DNA of 64,000 nt, taken from Sinotaia quadrata (lineage: Eukaryota > Mollusca > Gastropoda > Architaenioglossa > Viviparidae). The stretch spans positions 99,510,635 to 99,574,634 of the forward strand of contig CM054180.1 of the NCBI GenBank assembly GCA_028829895.1, given 5' to 3'. The notes below the pieces were generated by a model. That model did no database searches. It worked only from the letters and a program-made list of their open reading frames with translations, and was not told where the DNA came from. Made by a program: the position numbers and the translations under genes. The first letter of the stretch is position 1, and every line of letters starts with the position of its first letter. Of the stretch, positions 10,590 through 22,300 are shown piece after piece.

Positions 10590-12325
10590 TTTTGTAAGTT
10601 GTCTAAGATTTTTCAACTGATTCAGGATAATTTTGCACTGCTAAATTCGAAAATGACACTCGTTTCTTTTGATCAGGTCAAGTTTTTGATCTAATTCGAT
10701 TTTTAAAATTCCGATCTTATAGCTAAATCGATTAAATTTTTTGTAACATTATTAGGCAATTTTTGTTAATATTTCTCTTCCAAAATAGGTTTTTAAATTA
10801 AAAAAAATTAATTTAAATTTTAAAAATTCGTTTTCTTACACAATTTATTTATTAAATGTTACAAACGTTGACTAGTGTACATTGAATAGTAGACATTGAT
10901 AACGGTAAGTACATATAACTTCAATATTAGGTCATCATTGTTCAAAATTCAGGGCATGAACTTCCGTCTCTTCGAACTTCTAGAATGCTCAGCAGTAGGA
11001 ATGTCTCTCTTTAGAGTCCAACAGTAATCAACCACCATGACTGCATCCCAGCGTCCCTGATACCTGGTTTCCATCTCTTTCATATCCTGATGAAATCTCT
11101 CCTCTTTCTCGTCACTCATTGATCCCAGATTTTCAGGAAACTGATCCATATGTGAGAATAAGTAATGCATTTTGATGCTCATGTTGCATCCAAGGTTTTT
11201 TGAAAGCAGTCAGCATATTGGCAACAAGCTCTGCATAGTTCCTTGCCTTATTATTGCCAAGAACAATCTCCAGTCTTCAGGTTTGTACTGTGGCACTCCA
11301 AGCTTGTACAAAAGCTGCGCAATATCTGTACAGTACACCAGGTCCTTCTCTGTAGAGAAAAAAACTGAGATACTCTTGAAGTCTGTTGCTGTAGAAGGTG
11401 ATGCGAACACTGTCAGAAAGGACGTTTTTTCCCTCAATCTGGATGCCAACAGTTCAGAAGATGATTTTGACAAGCTGAGATCATGAACTAGATCATTTAG
11501 CTCCTTTTGCAAAAAAAAGGATTTGGAACATCATCATCAAGAATCACTAATTCTTCATCTTCATATTCTTCAACTCTAGAGAAATCTTCTTCACTAATGT
11601 CGGTAAGTTCTCCAGGGACAGGTACTGGAATTTCATCACAATGAGCTACTGGACGACGTGCTAATTCAAGATCAGGATACTTAAGGCTGCTCCGGGTTTT
11701 TCTGTTAATGCCAGTCACATCAATAGCACAGAAGTAGCATTCAATGACATGGTTTGTCGGTTCTCTCCAAACCATAGGGATTCCAAACTTCAGACAACTC
11801 TTCTTACCCTTGGTCCAACGATGCAGATTCTCGGTGCATGTCTTGCATACCATGTGTGGCGCCCAAACTTTATCCTGATCACCAAGTTTTATACCAAATT
11901 AAGCATGGTAAGCACGCTTTATAAAACCTGTTTGCTGTATTCCGGTTAGGAACAATGGTGTATTCGCCGCAGATGTAGTAAAATACATCGGGTTTATTTT
12001 TGCAATGTCTTCTGGCCGATTGCATTTCATTACCTAAAGAAGAAAAATATCATTTATATCAATTATTCAAAAATTCGCTTATGTAACCTTTCATAATTAT
12101 ATAAAACAAATTATAATTTGTTTATTTAAAAAATATATCATATAAATAGAAAATACCCTTATATGTAAAAAAAAAAAAACAACAAAAAAATAATGTCGCA
12201 ATAGATCAAAACGTTGATCGAAAATAGATCAATAAGTTGACCTGGTTGAACAAAACCGAGGTCATTTTTGGATCCAGCACAATAAAACTGTCATAAATCC
12301 GTCAAAATATCTTAGCAAATTTGTT
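10590..12325 (-). mobile_element. DNA transposon with long inverted ends carrying an uncharacterised protein
   Basis: The left flank of the pseudogene at 10949-12033 aligns with the reverse complement of its right flank for about 100 bp at roughly 70% identity by eye. Shared tracts include 'ctaagat', 'aaaatgac', 'caggtcaa' and 'ttgatcta'. Left arm about 10600-10705, right arm about 12215-12315; the arms may extend further out (both sides have 'caacaac'). Outer ends and target duplication were not resolved. A coding remnant between inverted arms is the layout of a cut-and-paste transposon, with the enclosed protein as candidate transposase. Confidence 0.55.
10949..12033 (-). pseudogene. Broken copy of a widespread uncharacterised invertebrate protein
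   Basis: Reading down the minus strand: a cysteine motif YYICGEYT; WAPHMVCKTCTENLHRW; FGIPMVWREPTNHVIECYFC; PVPVPGELTD; LNDLVHDLSLSKSSSELLASR; YKPEDWRLF; then a jump to LGNNKARNYAELVANML; and finally FPENLGSM and ERFHQDMKEMETRYQGRW. From general knowledge this motif order belongs to a protein repeated many times in insect, Hydra and other invertebrate genomes, with no assigned function. The copy is dead: a one-base frameshift near NRF/KRAYHA, an in-frame TAA before FGIKL, loss of roughly 300 residues between EDWRLF and LGNNKA at about 11250, and a further frameshift before LGCNMSIKMH. The lost part would hold most of any catalytic core. Confidence 0.65.
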
Positions 12326-12344
12326 GTTGCCCAGTGTAATATGA

Positions 12345-14430
12345 ATTTTACAAGTTGTTATTGTTTGTACTATATTTCTAATTATAATTCATTTGTAATC
12401 ATTAAATGGTTGAGTTAAAATTTGATTATTATTAGTATTCTTTGGTATTGTTTTGCTTTTATATATATAATTAATAATATGAATTAAAATGTTACAGGTT
12501 ATACAGTTTCTTTAATTCTAATGGTAATTCACTTTTAACCAAAAGTTTGAATTGAAAATATTAGTGTTCTTCAGTATTGTTTTGTAGTTTTGTTTTTATA
12601 TAATAATACTATTAATTTAAACAGTTGTTATAGTTTGTACAGTTTTGTTTATTTTTGTAATTCACTTGTAAGTAGTAAGATTGAATTGAAAACGTGTTTT
12701 ATAACTGTTATTTGTTATTGTTACATTGTTGTTTATAATTAATAATAAAAAAATTTATGGTTTGTGCCTTTTGAGTTTTTCAGTAATATTGCCAGTATGT
12801 TTTCACCTCCTTTGGTTAAGACTTCACATTTTTCCATTAATAAGAGGTTTTTAAGTACTTCATATACATGCATTCAAATAAATTCAACTCTATATTATAA
12901 TTTGCATATCCATGTATAAAACAGTTTGTGACATGCATTTACTAAAGGAAGCATGTAACTAGCACATCAGCATGCACAGTGGTTTTGTGTGTATAGTTAA
13001 TTTCTGTTTTGAAGAGAGAAACAAATAAGAAACAAGAGAGTAAAAAGAAATTTGGATCTACATATGGTAATACACTATTATTTATTCAGTTTATAGTATT
13101 CCGTTTGAATTTTTATTTATAAATTTACTTAACTTCTAGACATCTGGATTCTGTTTACAACTTTATTTTCTAATATTATTAAAACTTCTGTTCTCTCACT
13201 TAAATACAAAGTTTTAATGGGTTTTCATTATTGCTCTTCACAATTCTATATATAAAATCTTAAATTAAAAATTCATTTTTTAAAACAACAATCTTTCATA
13301 TCAGATGAAGAACTCGCACAAAAATTTCTCAGTTGAAGGCACGGGATCCTTCTAATCTTTCAATCTATTTTTTGTTTTCCAAGTCAATTTTGGCTTCCAT
13401 TCACACAAGTCTTATGTTGTCTTCTCGTGGATATTCCTTCACGATGGCTTCTCACATCAAGGTGCTCCTAACTGTGATTTAATTTTTATTCTTGATTTTA
13501 GAAACGACCTTGCATCAGATGACTTACTCATTATCTGACTACTTGGTTTTTTTAATGGTGGCAGCAAGCTCTTTTGCGACTTCATTCAAATCTTGGTCTG
13601 CGTGTCTAAAGATTTACACCTTAGGGTCAGCAGATAGTGCTGTAGTGTTTTCGCTTCTTCAATTTCTGGCTCATGTTGACAGTTCGTTCTGGATACTAAT
13701 AAATAATCATTCGATGAACTCGGACAGATGAGTTCTGTCTGTATGGTGTCTTTTGTGCCTTCAAAGACAGATTGTAACTATTCTTATAGTACATACTTAT
13801 GATTGATTAATTATAGCTAGCTCTCATGAGAAAAAGTAAGAAGAAAGACATTAAAATATGGAAGTGACATTCCCATTCATTTTCTCTACAGATGCTCGGG
13901 CATAAACACTTTATCTAGTCCTGGAAAAATAATTATAATTTATCAATTCATTATGATGATAATGACACTGTCATCACATTAAATGATATGCATACAAGAA
14001 CATTAATTTCCATAAAGTATGGCATCACAGACTATAAAGGTTGCAGCTATATATAGCACTATCAACAATATCAGCCAAAGAAAGCGTGCTATGAAAGAAT
14101 CTGCTCAAGCTCTTTGCTGATTATAATTATTAATGAAAACAAGGAAAAGTAGAAAATCTATGAGTCATCGATAAATAGTGAATTATAAATAAGTACTGTT
14201 TAATGCTAAATGTCATGATTATTTATGCATAATGAAAAATACATTTCTAGGTTTGCAGACACAAGGATGGGTCTTTGAATAATACTGTTCCAAGCTTGTG
14301 GTGTTCTGATTATTCAAAATACATTTTAATTAAGGGGGTGGGGGGAGTTTGGATTGTACAATTTCATAATGAAAATGTGGCAGCAGTGAGTGTTATTTTG
14401 TGTGCATTCACCACCTGCCAGCATAGCCAT
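12345..14430. other. AT-rich non-coding DNA
   Basis: No gene or element recognised. A minus-strand stretch around 13290-13740 has slightly higher complexity, but its frames are broken by stops, so if it derives from a gene it is unrecognisable. Confidence 0.35.
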
Positions 14431-14439
14431 CCCTGAAAC

Positions 14440-14600
14440 CTTACTTCTGATACTTGCGATTAGATTTACAGATTGGGGTCGGGAAGTTAGCTTTTCTGAT
14501 CTCTGACACTTGCGATTAGATTTACAGCTTGGGGTCAGGGTTTAGCTTTTCTGACCTCTGATACTTGCGACCAGATTTACAGCTTGGGGTTGGAGACTTC
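14440..14600 (+). repeat. Three tandem units at the 5' end of LINE 1
   Basis: A unit of about 60 bp containing 'acttgcgattagatttacag' and 'ttggggtc..ttagcttttctga' occurs three times in a row just upstream of LINE coding sequence. Tandem 5' monomers of this kind act as promoters in several LINE families; that role is an inference here. Confidence 0.6.
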
Positions 14601-14875
14601 GCTTTTCAGTCACGCGGCACCTTTGCACTGTGCCCACTGGCAACCCCCTTCCTCCCAGAGGAAGCCCAACTAACTAAACCAGTACACAAAATCCTTTCAG
14701 TCAAACCGCTCAAAATAATAAGACACCCATCCCTCTCCCCAACAAACAAGGCACTTGGAAAGACTCCCTCCTACCTATCTCCCACATAGACGCACCCTCC
14801 TTCCACTGGTATTTTCAAACCAGGCAACGTCCAACCTACCTCCGCATGCTACATTTTCCTAATATTACCATCAAC

Positions 14876-15028
14876 ATGGCTCTCCCTCCAAAATGCCACT
14901 CACTCAAAATAATATCTTGGAACATCAATAGGCTACAATCACAAAATAATCACTATCAACAACCCTAATATCATGTGCATCCAAGAAATTCTCACCTCAA
15001 ATGACCAAAATATATTCCATACACTCTG
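14876..15028 (+). pseudogene. LINE 1 ORF2, endonuclease N-terminus
   Basis: The start at ATG 14876 opens MALPPKCHSLKIISWNINRL, then continues (with a frame break) to PNIMCIQEILTSNDQN. The SWNIN and QE motifs are the first two conserved blocks of the apurinic-type endonuclease of LINE ORF2. Coding stops abruptly at about 15028 where unrelated AT-rich DNA begins. Confidence 0.7.
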
Positions 15029-16454
15029 TAAGGAAGTCTAGGCAAATTATGCCAAGTTATGAAACATTATTTTCATTTTATTGTATTAATTGTTTCATTA
15101 ATATCTTATTTAATTTATGAGAAGGTATTTCCGCTAGTAGACTTGCGCTTGGTGCAATAGTTGTTTACGAGTAAGGAGTATGTAGGTCACTCTAGAGGTG
15201 AAGGAAAGACCATTAACCGGATATGAGATGCCCATATTTGGTCACTTGCGTTCTGTATCGTGACGTAGTGCTAATCTGCCAGCTGACCTAGAGTCATTCA
15301 TATATACGCGTAAATGAACTAAATTCCTCAGACGCACACGTTTTTTTCATAGTACCCGCGAGTAGGGGCAGATAATCACGTCCATGCTGACCGTGCACGA
15401 ATATTACAAAGTGGTAGATATAGTTGACTGTCTCTAAGTTTTTGTAATTCTTATTTGTAAGAATGCTATGTAAAATATTTATGTGATTAATGTATTTTTC
15501 TCATAGAAGCTCTGTGGCATTAGGGATTGATACATTTTGTAGAAATGATCAAGATTAAATAAGCACGTGTATTGCTATGTTCATGATTGTTAAAATTGTA
15601 TGTAGCCAGTAAGTGATAACAGTGAAATAGACGATTGTTGATAAGCATTGCTGTGAACCACTTGTTAAATAATATATATTATCTTGAGAAACTATACAAT
15701 TGTAAAGTGAAATCATTTTATTCATTAAAGTACTTTTATTGACTGGAATTGTAAGGTAGTGTTTGACTAACTAGTAGAGATTTGTAAAGAGTAAATCTAT
15801 TGCTGCTGCCACAAAAGCCCATATGATTGCTCACTGTAATAGGATACTTTTGAAATGATGTTATTCATTAGAACTGGTCTCGGGAATCACCCCAAGCCTA
15901 TGACAACTCTTGGGATTCACCATAAAGGAGCAGAGATCTTCTGAGGACTACACCAGAGTTCGTATCCGATGTTGGGAGAGACTGACAAAAGACAACTGCT
16001 GTGTGACGTCATGACTGTGTAGTCAAGTAGATGATGGTAGCTCTTCAACTCTTCAAAGACTTTAGTTAAGTGTACTCAAAACAAACAATGAATTGAACTG
16101 AACGGACCTTCGAATATAGCAATCAGGCTAAGCGGGATAGATAAACTCTGATTTTCCATGCACAACCAATGTTCTTTTTATTATAATTGTTATTAAATTT
16201 CATTTCATTGTTACATAATTGTTTATAACCGATGATAAGCTAGCTGGGGGCTGAGCCAGACGAAAGGAATCATAATTCTTAATAAATAAATAAAGGGGGA
16301 GATAACGTTGCTAGATTGGACAAGTCAACTGATTTATATGGCGGTGTGTCATTGCATAATAGCCGGAATCTCTGGCATACTTGTAAAAGATAGGTCAGGC
16401 CATCCAGCTGTCACTATTGTTAGAGATTAATCAATAAACTAATATTGATACCTG
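15029..16454. mobile_element. Unidentified insertion in LINE 1
   Basis: About 1.4 kb of non-coding AT-rich sequence interrupts the LINE endonuclease between CIQEI and the segment leading to RVAIRKNPNVMEL. It starts TGTAAGGAAG, which could be an LTR start, but no matching CA end or target duplication was found. It contains several ATTAAAG or AATAAA-type hexamers and no long ORF. A non-autonomous element or another solo LTR is possible. Confidence 0.4.
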
Positions 16455-17046
16455 GGAATGTAAAGTAGGACAGAATCTAACCAGACACGTGACATCCCCC
16501 ATCACTACAACTCCATACAGAGTAGCCATAAGAAAAAACCCTAACGTAATGGAACTAGTAATCCTAATAAAAGACAGAAAGCTTAAACACTCACCAAAAC
16601 CATCTCCTTCGTATCTATGACCAAACCCTTCCACATCATTAACAGTTATCCCCCAAAAACAGACCTAAAAGCAATAAAACTCATCAATCTTAAAAACAAC
16701 CACATAATTGGGAGATTTCAAAGCCCACAACCCACTCTGGAGCAAAAGCACTGCAAACAAACAGGAGACATACGACTTGACCGGATACAAAAAAACTACC
16801 TCACCTACCTTGATCCCCTACTCCCCACCCGACACCACCTCTACCGGCCTTGCAACCACCACTTATAACCTAATCCTTGACAATGCAGACGGACGAAGAC
16901 AATTACACCAGCGGTCACCATCCAATTATACTCATACAACAACACACAAAATTTCGATACTCCTATATCTTACACACACACACCTGGTAACTGTCCAAAG
17001 GGAAACCTTCAGATGCAGTAAACACAGAATCCCTAAAACAGCTCTC
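16455..17046 (+). pseudogene. LINE 1 ORF2, endonuclease C-terminal half
   Basis: Across frameshifts one can read RVAIRKNPNVMELVILIKDR, then NSYPPKTDLKAIKLINLK, HIIGRF/GDFKAHNPLWSKSTAN, and NYTSDHHPIILIQQHT. GDFxAHxPLW and SDHHPI are the conserved metal-binding and catalytic blocks of the LINE endonuclease. The block ends at the target site of the solo LTR. Confidence 0.7.
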
Positions 17047-18623
17047 TGTTACATTTCCAGTATTTCTTTATAGACCCTGCCTAGGATTTTTAAGGACTTT
17101 AAAAATGATAGATTAAATTATTACCTTCTCTCTATCCTACACAGACTGGTTGCCCAAATTATCATTTGACTAACTTAAAAATGCATCTTGTAGTGCAGAC
17201 AACAGATTTACAAACTGACAATTTGCGTACAAAAGCTGGCTTGGAGTCGTTAAATTCCTCTAAATTAATATGCATTCATTACGTCATTCGCTCAATCGCC
17301 CCCATCCAAACCATGTGTTAACATTAGGTCTATAATGCATAAAAATGTACTACAAAGAGGGTTTAACAATTAAAATAAGATTTAATAAGATTTAACAATT
17401 AACAAGATAATCAATATACAAACGCGAAGTCTAATTCCACTCAGCAATTAAATGTATACGCTTATCTTTGTTCGTGAGAAATATGCCATGAGAAATGTTC
17501 CTTGTGATTTTTGATCGGCAAGCTATGACTTAGCTTTTGATTTATGCCGCGTGGTTCTTGATCCAGTCCAAACCGGTCTACCTCACTTGATCGTCTGCCA
17601 GCAAATGCACACAGCATAAAATGGAAACTGTCTCTCAGTTAACACGCCATCGAAGACTGTGAGTGTAGACAAAGGACGTGCAGACCTGCTCGTCGGCACC
17701 CTCCCAACAATGGCAGTAGGAATGTAATTGGAATAGAACTCGACTCAAAGAGTTCAGAACCAGGCATCAAACTAGGAACCAAAGACCGACCTGAAAACAA
17801 GAATGTTTTCGTAATCGTTCTGCGTTTAATGTTTGCCCTACCTAAGCACGATTCGTATTTAAATGCATTGAGTTAGAAATTCGACTAGCGCGTCGTTTAC
17901 AATTTAGATTAGAAGATCTCACGCATGTTACATTTAACAATACATGACGTATGAATTACCAAATATTTACAACGTTAAAATTTAGAGTTCATACAAAGGG
18001 ACAATTCAAATCAAGCAAAGTGCTTCACAATTTAACATTAAAATTACACGCAATAATTTGAATTACATAGGAAATTCATGTCGGACACAGGCGCTCCTGG
18101 CACTAGTGAATTTAAAGTTATATAAATTAAAGTTACAATGATTTATATACAATAACTTATAGGTTTTGTCATTTACAAGCGAACCGTGCTTAAGCTACAG
18201 TAGCAATGCATAGCACAAAATTACATACATGGTTCAAAAATGCAAAATACAATTAATAAATGCAGTACCTTTGCGAGAAGCAAAGCAATAGCGTCGGTTC
18301 TTCTATCGACTCACGAATATGCGACGGTAAGGCTGTCGTACGACGGTCACTGTTTCTGGATTTCGGAGTGACAATTCGGGCGCGTGTTACCGCATTTATC
18401 AAAATACATAGAGCGCGTCACGTGACGGGTCACGTGGTATGTAGTTGGTTCGAAAATCTAGACAATGGCCTAAAGTTACATAACGTCCTGACCTCTTTGC
18501 TAGAAGCTTCTCGATACTGATGTATCATGGGAGAACTTTAACAAAGGAGTTTTCAAATTTTGATATTTGAAAACAGCAAGTGGGTCAAGAAGTCATGACA
18601 TAGATTTTATCAGACTCGTAACA
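17047..18623 (-). mobile_element. Solo LTR, family B (copy 2)
   Basis: On the minus strand it starts TGTTACGAGTCTGATAAA and ends GGAAATGTAACA. It is 1577 bp and aligns end to end with copy 1 at 6153-7726 in inverted orientation. It sits inside LINE 1, so it inserted after that LINE. The flanking pentamers are CTCTC (17042-17046) and CTCAC (18624-18628), a target duplication with one mismatch, which suggests an older insertion than copy 1. Confidence 0.8.
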
Positions 18624-18960
18624 CTCACACACATCTGGGCATACCAGCTAACAGAAGCCATAATAAACGCTGCCAACAATGCCCTCTCCCTCAACCCCCA
18701 CCCCCACTCACACCATTGTGGAACCAAACCCTAGAATTACTAAAACAAGAAAACAAAAGAAAAAAGCTCAAAATCCTCAGAGCAATCCTACAACCAGCTA
18801 AATGAATATAAACAAAATTAACACATCACTATCGCACAAAAACTGCAATGCTCTAAACAAAACACCCACCCACCCCAACAAAAACAAAAAAAACAACTCT
18901 GGAACAAAATCAAAAGCAATATGCCTGGAAATTACAGGCCATGCATACACACATTAAAAA
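18624..18960 (+). pseudogene. LINE 1 ORF2, endonuclease-RT linker
   Basis: Contains LTEAIINAANNALSLNP, then a tryptophan-containing PLWNQTLELLKQENKRKKLK. This matches the linker region between endonuclease and RT; compare the TPWWSQELEKIK motif in the LINE at about 30060. It ends near 18960 without reaching RT motifs. Confidence 0.55.
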
Positions 18961-20214
18961 CGTTGTGAGCGGCAAAAAGTCACGGGAAAAACGTCACAAA
19001 TCTTTCTGAGAGAAAAAGTCACAGAAAAGAAATTAAGGGAACAAATTGTATGCATCTGACGTATTATCACTAAACTAGTAAGCATTTACACATACATGCG
19101 AGTATGGGTATCACATAAATAAATTATAGTTCTTTTTATTTTACGAGAAAAATCACATAATATATTTGATTTAGTTTAAATGTTTATTTTAATACATGCA
19201 ATAATTTGGGGAACTAAACTAAATATACAATAAGACACCTATGCATCATTTTTAGATAGTTGTATGATGGATGAGTTTTATTAATATTGCATGCCACCAT
19301 TCAAATTTATAGTTTATTAGAATTCTCAAATATGCCGACCGTTTTTATCACTTAAACTTTATAATAGCCGACTAGTACGAGAACAATAGAACACTATTAA
19401 TATTAGAGTAATAAACTTTTAATCCCAATCAGGAAATAATTTCCAGAAGTGAAAGGAACCAATGCATTGACATAAAATGAAACTAAACGAAAAGTCATCA
19501 ATGAAATCATGTTTTATGCAGTCACATAAAACTAAACATTTCTTGGTAATGTATGCTAAGTGATTTTTAAGAACATTTTATGCTATAATTACTAATCGTT
19601 AGGTCTTAAACAAGAAAGTACTTTTAAAATAAGTAAAGCAAACAAAACCGACAATTACTGTCGTGTTTAAAACATAAAATAAAACAGAGAAAATAGTACC
19701 ATATTAAAAACACACAACTACATTAAAAATAATACCAGGTTAACTTATGAGGTTTCTATGTCTGCATAATTATGTGCTATTGAAGATACCAGAATTTTCT
19801 AAGATTTAAAGCTTTTTTCATTTACTTATGGTTACTATTATGCGTTTGATAGTATGATTTATGAATGATTTTAGCGTTTTGATATTTTGTTTCTGATTTA
19901 ATATTCATGATTAAGGCGAATGTTCCAACCGACACCATTTTTAAAGTCTGGCACTGTATTGCGGTTTTCTTGTCGGGCTACACAAAAATTTTGAAAACGT
20001 TGTATTTGGACGTAGCACCTACATATCTTTGTCTGTGGTCATCTGCCGACAGCATTTTACAAAGTAATAGTTCTGACTGTAGTTTCTTCGTGCTGCGATC
20101 ATTGAATTACACGCCAGATAAAGGGAGATAATGCCCAACGAGATTGTAGAATTTATTATTCCATCCTTCACATATATTGTTTGTACTAGGATTGTTGTTT
20201 AAGGTGACAAGGTG
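18961..20214. other. AT-rich non-coding DNA
   Basis: A few 'aaaaagtcac' and 'aaaacgtcac' repeats occur at 18975-19030. The 74-codon ORF at 19907-20131 has no recognisable domain and no neighbours that support it. Confidence 0.35.
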
Positions 20215-22060
20215 CACATTCCAGAGGTAAAGGGCGAACATAGGTGGAAGTTGGCGTATTCTCAAAGGCATTATCAGATGATCATTTGTATCAGGCTGCT
20301 GAATGTGTCAAAAGGAGCCACTTACGTAAGTGCTATCGAAGTACATTAGTAACTCCTCGGATTCAGGTACATCATTTGGAATGACAATTTTAAGGTATCT
20401 CATACCTTCATCAACTTCATCAAGGGGCAAAAGGCCAGTGTGTCAATCATACCACTAAACAAGCGAAAGTCGGCATTATCACTATAATGGGTTAAGCCCA
20501 ACTCTTGGACTTTAGGCCAAGTGGATTGCGTAAGATGATAAAAACAACCTAAGCTGATGATGTCGCTTCCAAACTCAGCTAGAATTGCTCGTAATGCACC
20601 GTCTTCAAAGTCAATCACAACGGTTTGCACGTTAATAGTATAGTTCAAGTTTGCACGCTTATTAACTATTGCTTCATAAGTGGCATGGGTCTTGTTAATA
20701 CTAAAGTTCAAGTTTGCACGCTTATTAACTATTGCTTCATAAGTGACATGGGTCTTGTTAATAGTATAGTTCAAGTTTGCACGCTTATTAACTATTGCTT
20801 CAAAAGTGGCATGGGTCTTGTTAATAGTAAAGTTCAAGTTTGCACGCTTATTAACTATTGCTTCATAAGTGGCATGGGTCTTGTTAATAGTAAAGTTCAA
20901 GTTTGCACGCTTATTAACTATTGCTTCATAAGTGGCATGGGTCTTGTTAATAGTAAAGTTCAAGTTTGCACGCTTATTAACTATTGCTTCATAAGTGGCA
21001 TGGGTCTTGTTTGGAAGAAAAGCATACAGGTACACGAATGGCGTAAAGTTGTTTGAACTTATTCGGAGCCGTAGCAAAGTTGCCGTCCATGAATACTGTT
21101 TCTGAATCGTCAAACATTTTTGGCCTTGACTGGAACCAAAATCTAAAATTCTGTTGCTACAGTTTAGCCCGTTATCATACAGTAGAAACTCTTCAAGAAA
21201 TGGTCTGGGTGAACTCGATAGGAAGTTAACCTAGATCTTGAAGTAGACGTGGTACATGTGGAGTAGGCCGTTGGTTACGCAGAGTATGCTTACATGTATC
21301 AGCAGAAGGTATAAGTGCACGAACATCTTCATCACAGTGGCTAACACCATGAATATGGATCTGAACTGGTCTGTCTTAAATGCTTGCAGTATGGTCTTTC
21401 ATTGCATTGCGGACTTAGGCAACGCGAATTTGAATCTCATTTGAAGAATGATTGTGAGATTGGCATACCTCGTGAATTTCTTTCTCAAGGTTTGTCGTCA
21501 AACTGCCTCAACAATGACCACTTGATCTTTGTACACATTTCCACCACAACTTGTGTTTTGCGAGAGCTGCATGTTTGGTATACATAAATCCATTGAAGCA
21601 CAGTTTTAAACCCCGCTTATTACTATCAATAATATCCACGACTAAAATGTTTCTGTTTCGTTTAGAAAAATCACACATATAGAATTGATGTTCCACAGTG
21701 GTACATTGATGCTCCAACAGTTCAAACGAACTACACTGTTATCTTCCTCTACTTATCAAGTCATTGTCCCCCAAAAGATGGCACTCACCTGAAATACTCA
21801 TATGATTTGGGGGCTGGAAGTTGTGGAACAGACAGAGTGAAGTTTCTTTAAAAAAAAAAAAAAAAAAAAAGAACAAGGACTCAACGCTGCTGGTCTGCAA
21901 CAGCTATTGTAATTGACCGCATTGATGCTTTGTCTGAAGACTGATCACTAAACTAGTACCACAATGCAATGCGCCTTGCTTTCTTTTGATTTCAAAATTA
22001 TTTTAGCGTGGTTCTTTGGCGTTCCTTTCAATTACACTTATATTATTGGGTCACACGTAG
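20215..22060 (-). pseudogene. MULE transposase A with an internal tandem repeat
   Basis: Minus-strand reading gives ETVFMDGNFATAPNKFKQLY (first catalytic Asp region of a MULE transposase), FLPNKTHATYEAIVN, then a run of about six copies of a 21-residue unit, then VQTVVIDFEDGALRAILAEF, DIISLGCFYHLTQSTWPK and, after a frameshift near 20400, PESEELLMYFDSTYVSGSF. DFE and GCFYHL..S are the second conserved block of the MULE domain; the last piece is the usual C-terminal segment. Upstream DNA to about 22060 matches 37860-38640 and is part of the same element but interrupted by stops. The central frame with the repeats is open for 237 codons. Confidence 0.7.
20625..21015 (-). repeat. 63-bp in-frame tandem repeat in MULE A
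   Basis: About six nearly identical 63-bp units encode NKTHATYEAIVNKRANLNFT plus Ile. Unit length is a multiple of three and no unit has a stop, so the reading frame is kept. The array sits between the FLPN and VQTVV segments, the same position as the 66-bp array in MULE B at 38640-39020. Confidence 0.9.
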
Positions 22061-22119
22061 CTAATGTTTAAATCTATTTTACTATGTGAGTTGTATCAAA
22101 AAGAGGCAGATTCTTTTTT

Positions 22120-22129
22120 TAAATTACAA

Positions 22130-22167
<38 letters not shown>

Positions 22168-22300
22168 CACACACACACATACACACACACAAATAAAAAC
22201 ATCTTTTACTCCAGCGAGAATCACACCACTATTCTTTTGGGCGATAGACTAATATCGGAACAATCTCTAACTTCCATTTACTGTTATTCAATCTATATGT
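22120..22300 (-). repeat. SINE-like tRNA-related repeat with (CA)n
   Basis: (CA)n at 22131-22190 is followed by 'ttttactccagcgagaatcacaccac' and 'ttccatttactgttattcaatc'. Read on the minus strand, 'gtggtgtgattctcgctggagtaaa' resembles a degenerate B box plus a tRNA 3' arm. Related copies are at 31060-31145 (-), 37345-37500 (+) and 37600-37800 (+). Confidence 0.6.

Larger units (their letters stand above)
14440..18960 (+). mobile_element. Non-LTR retrotransposon LINE 1, split by two insertions
   Basis: Four plus-strand blocks belong to one element: 5' monomers and an ORF1 remnant (14440-14870), the start of ORF2 (14876-15028), the middle and end of the endonuclease domain (about 16455-17046), and the endonuclease-RT linker (18624-18960). 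Between blocks two and three lies about 1.4 kb of foreign AT-rich DNA; between three and four lies a solo LTR of family B. Frameshifts and stops interrupt the blocks and no RT domain remains. The protein resembles the LINE at 23145-30105, which carries RT and RNase H, so both probably belong to one I/Nimb-like family. Confidence 0.7.

Noticed and set aside
20625..21056. Plus-strand 143-codon ORF antisense to the MULE A repeat
   Set aside because: It is the mirror of the 63-bp units: any repeat with a length divisible by three opens several frames. The minus-strand frame carries the transposase motifs.
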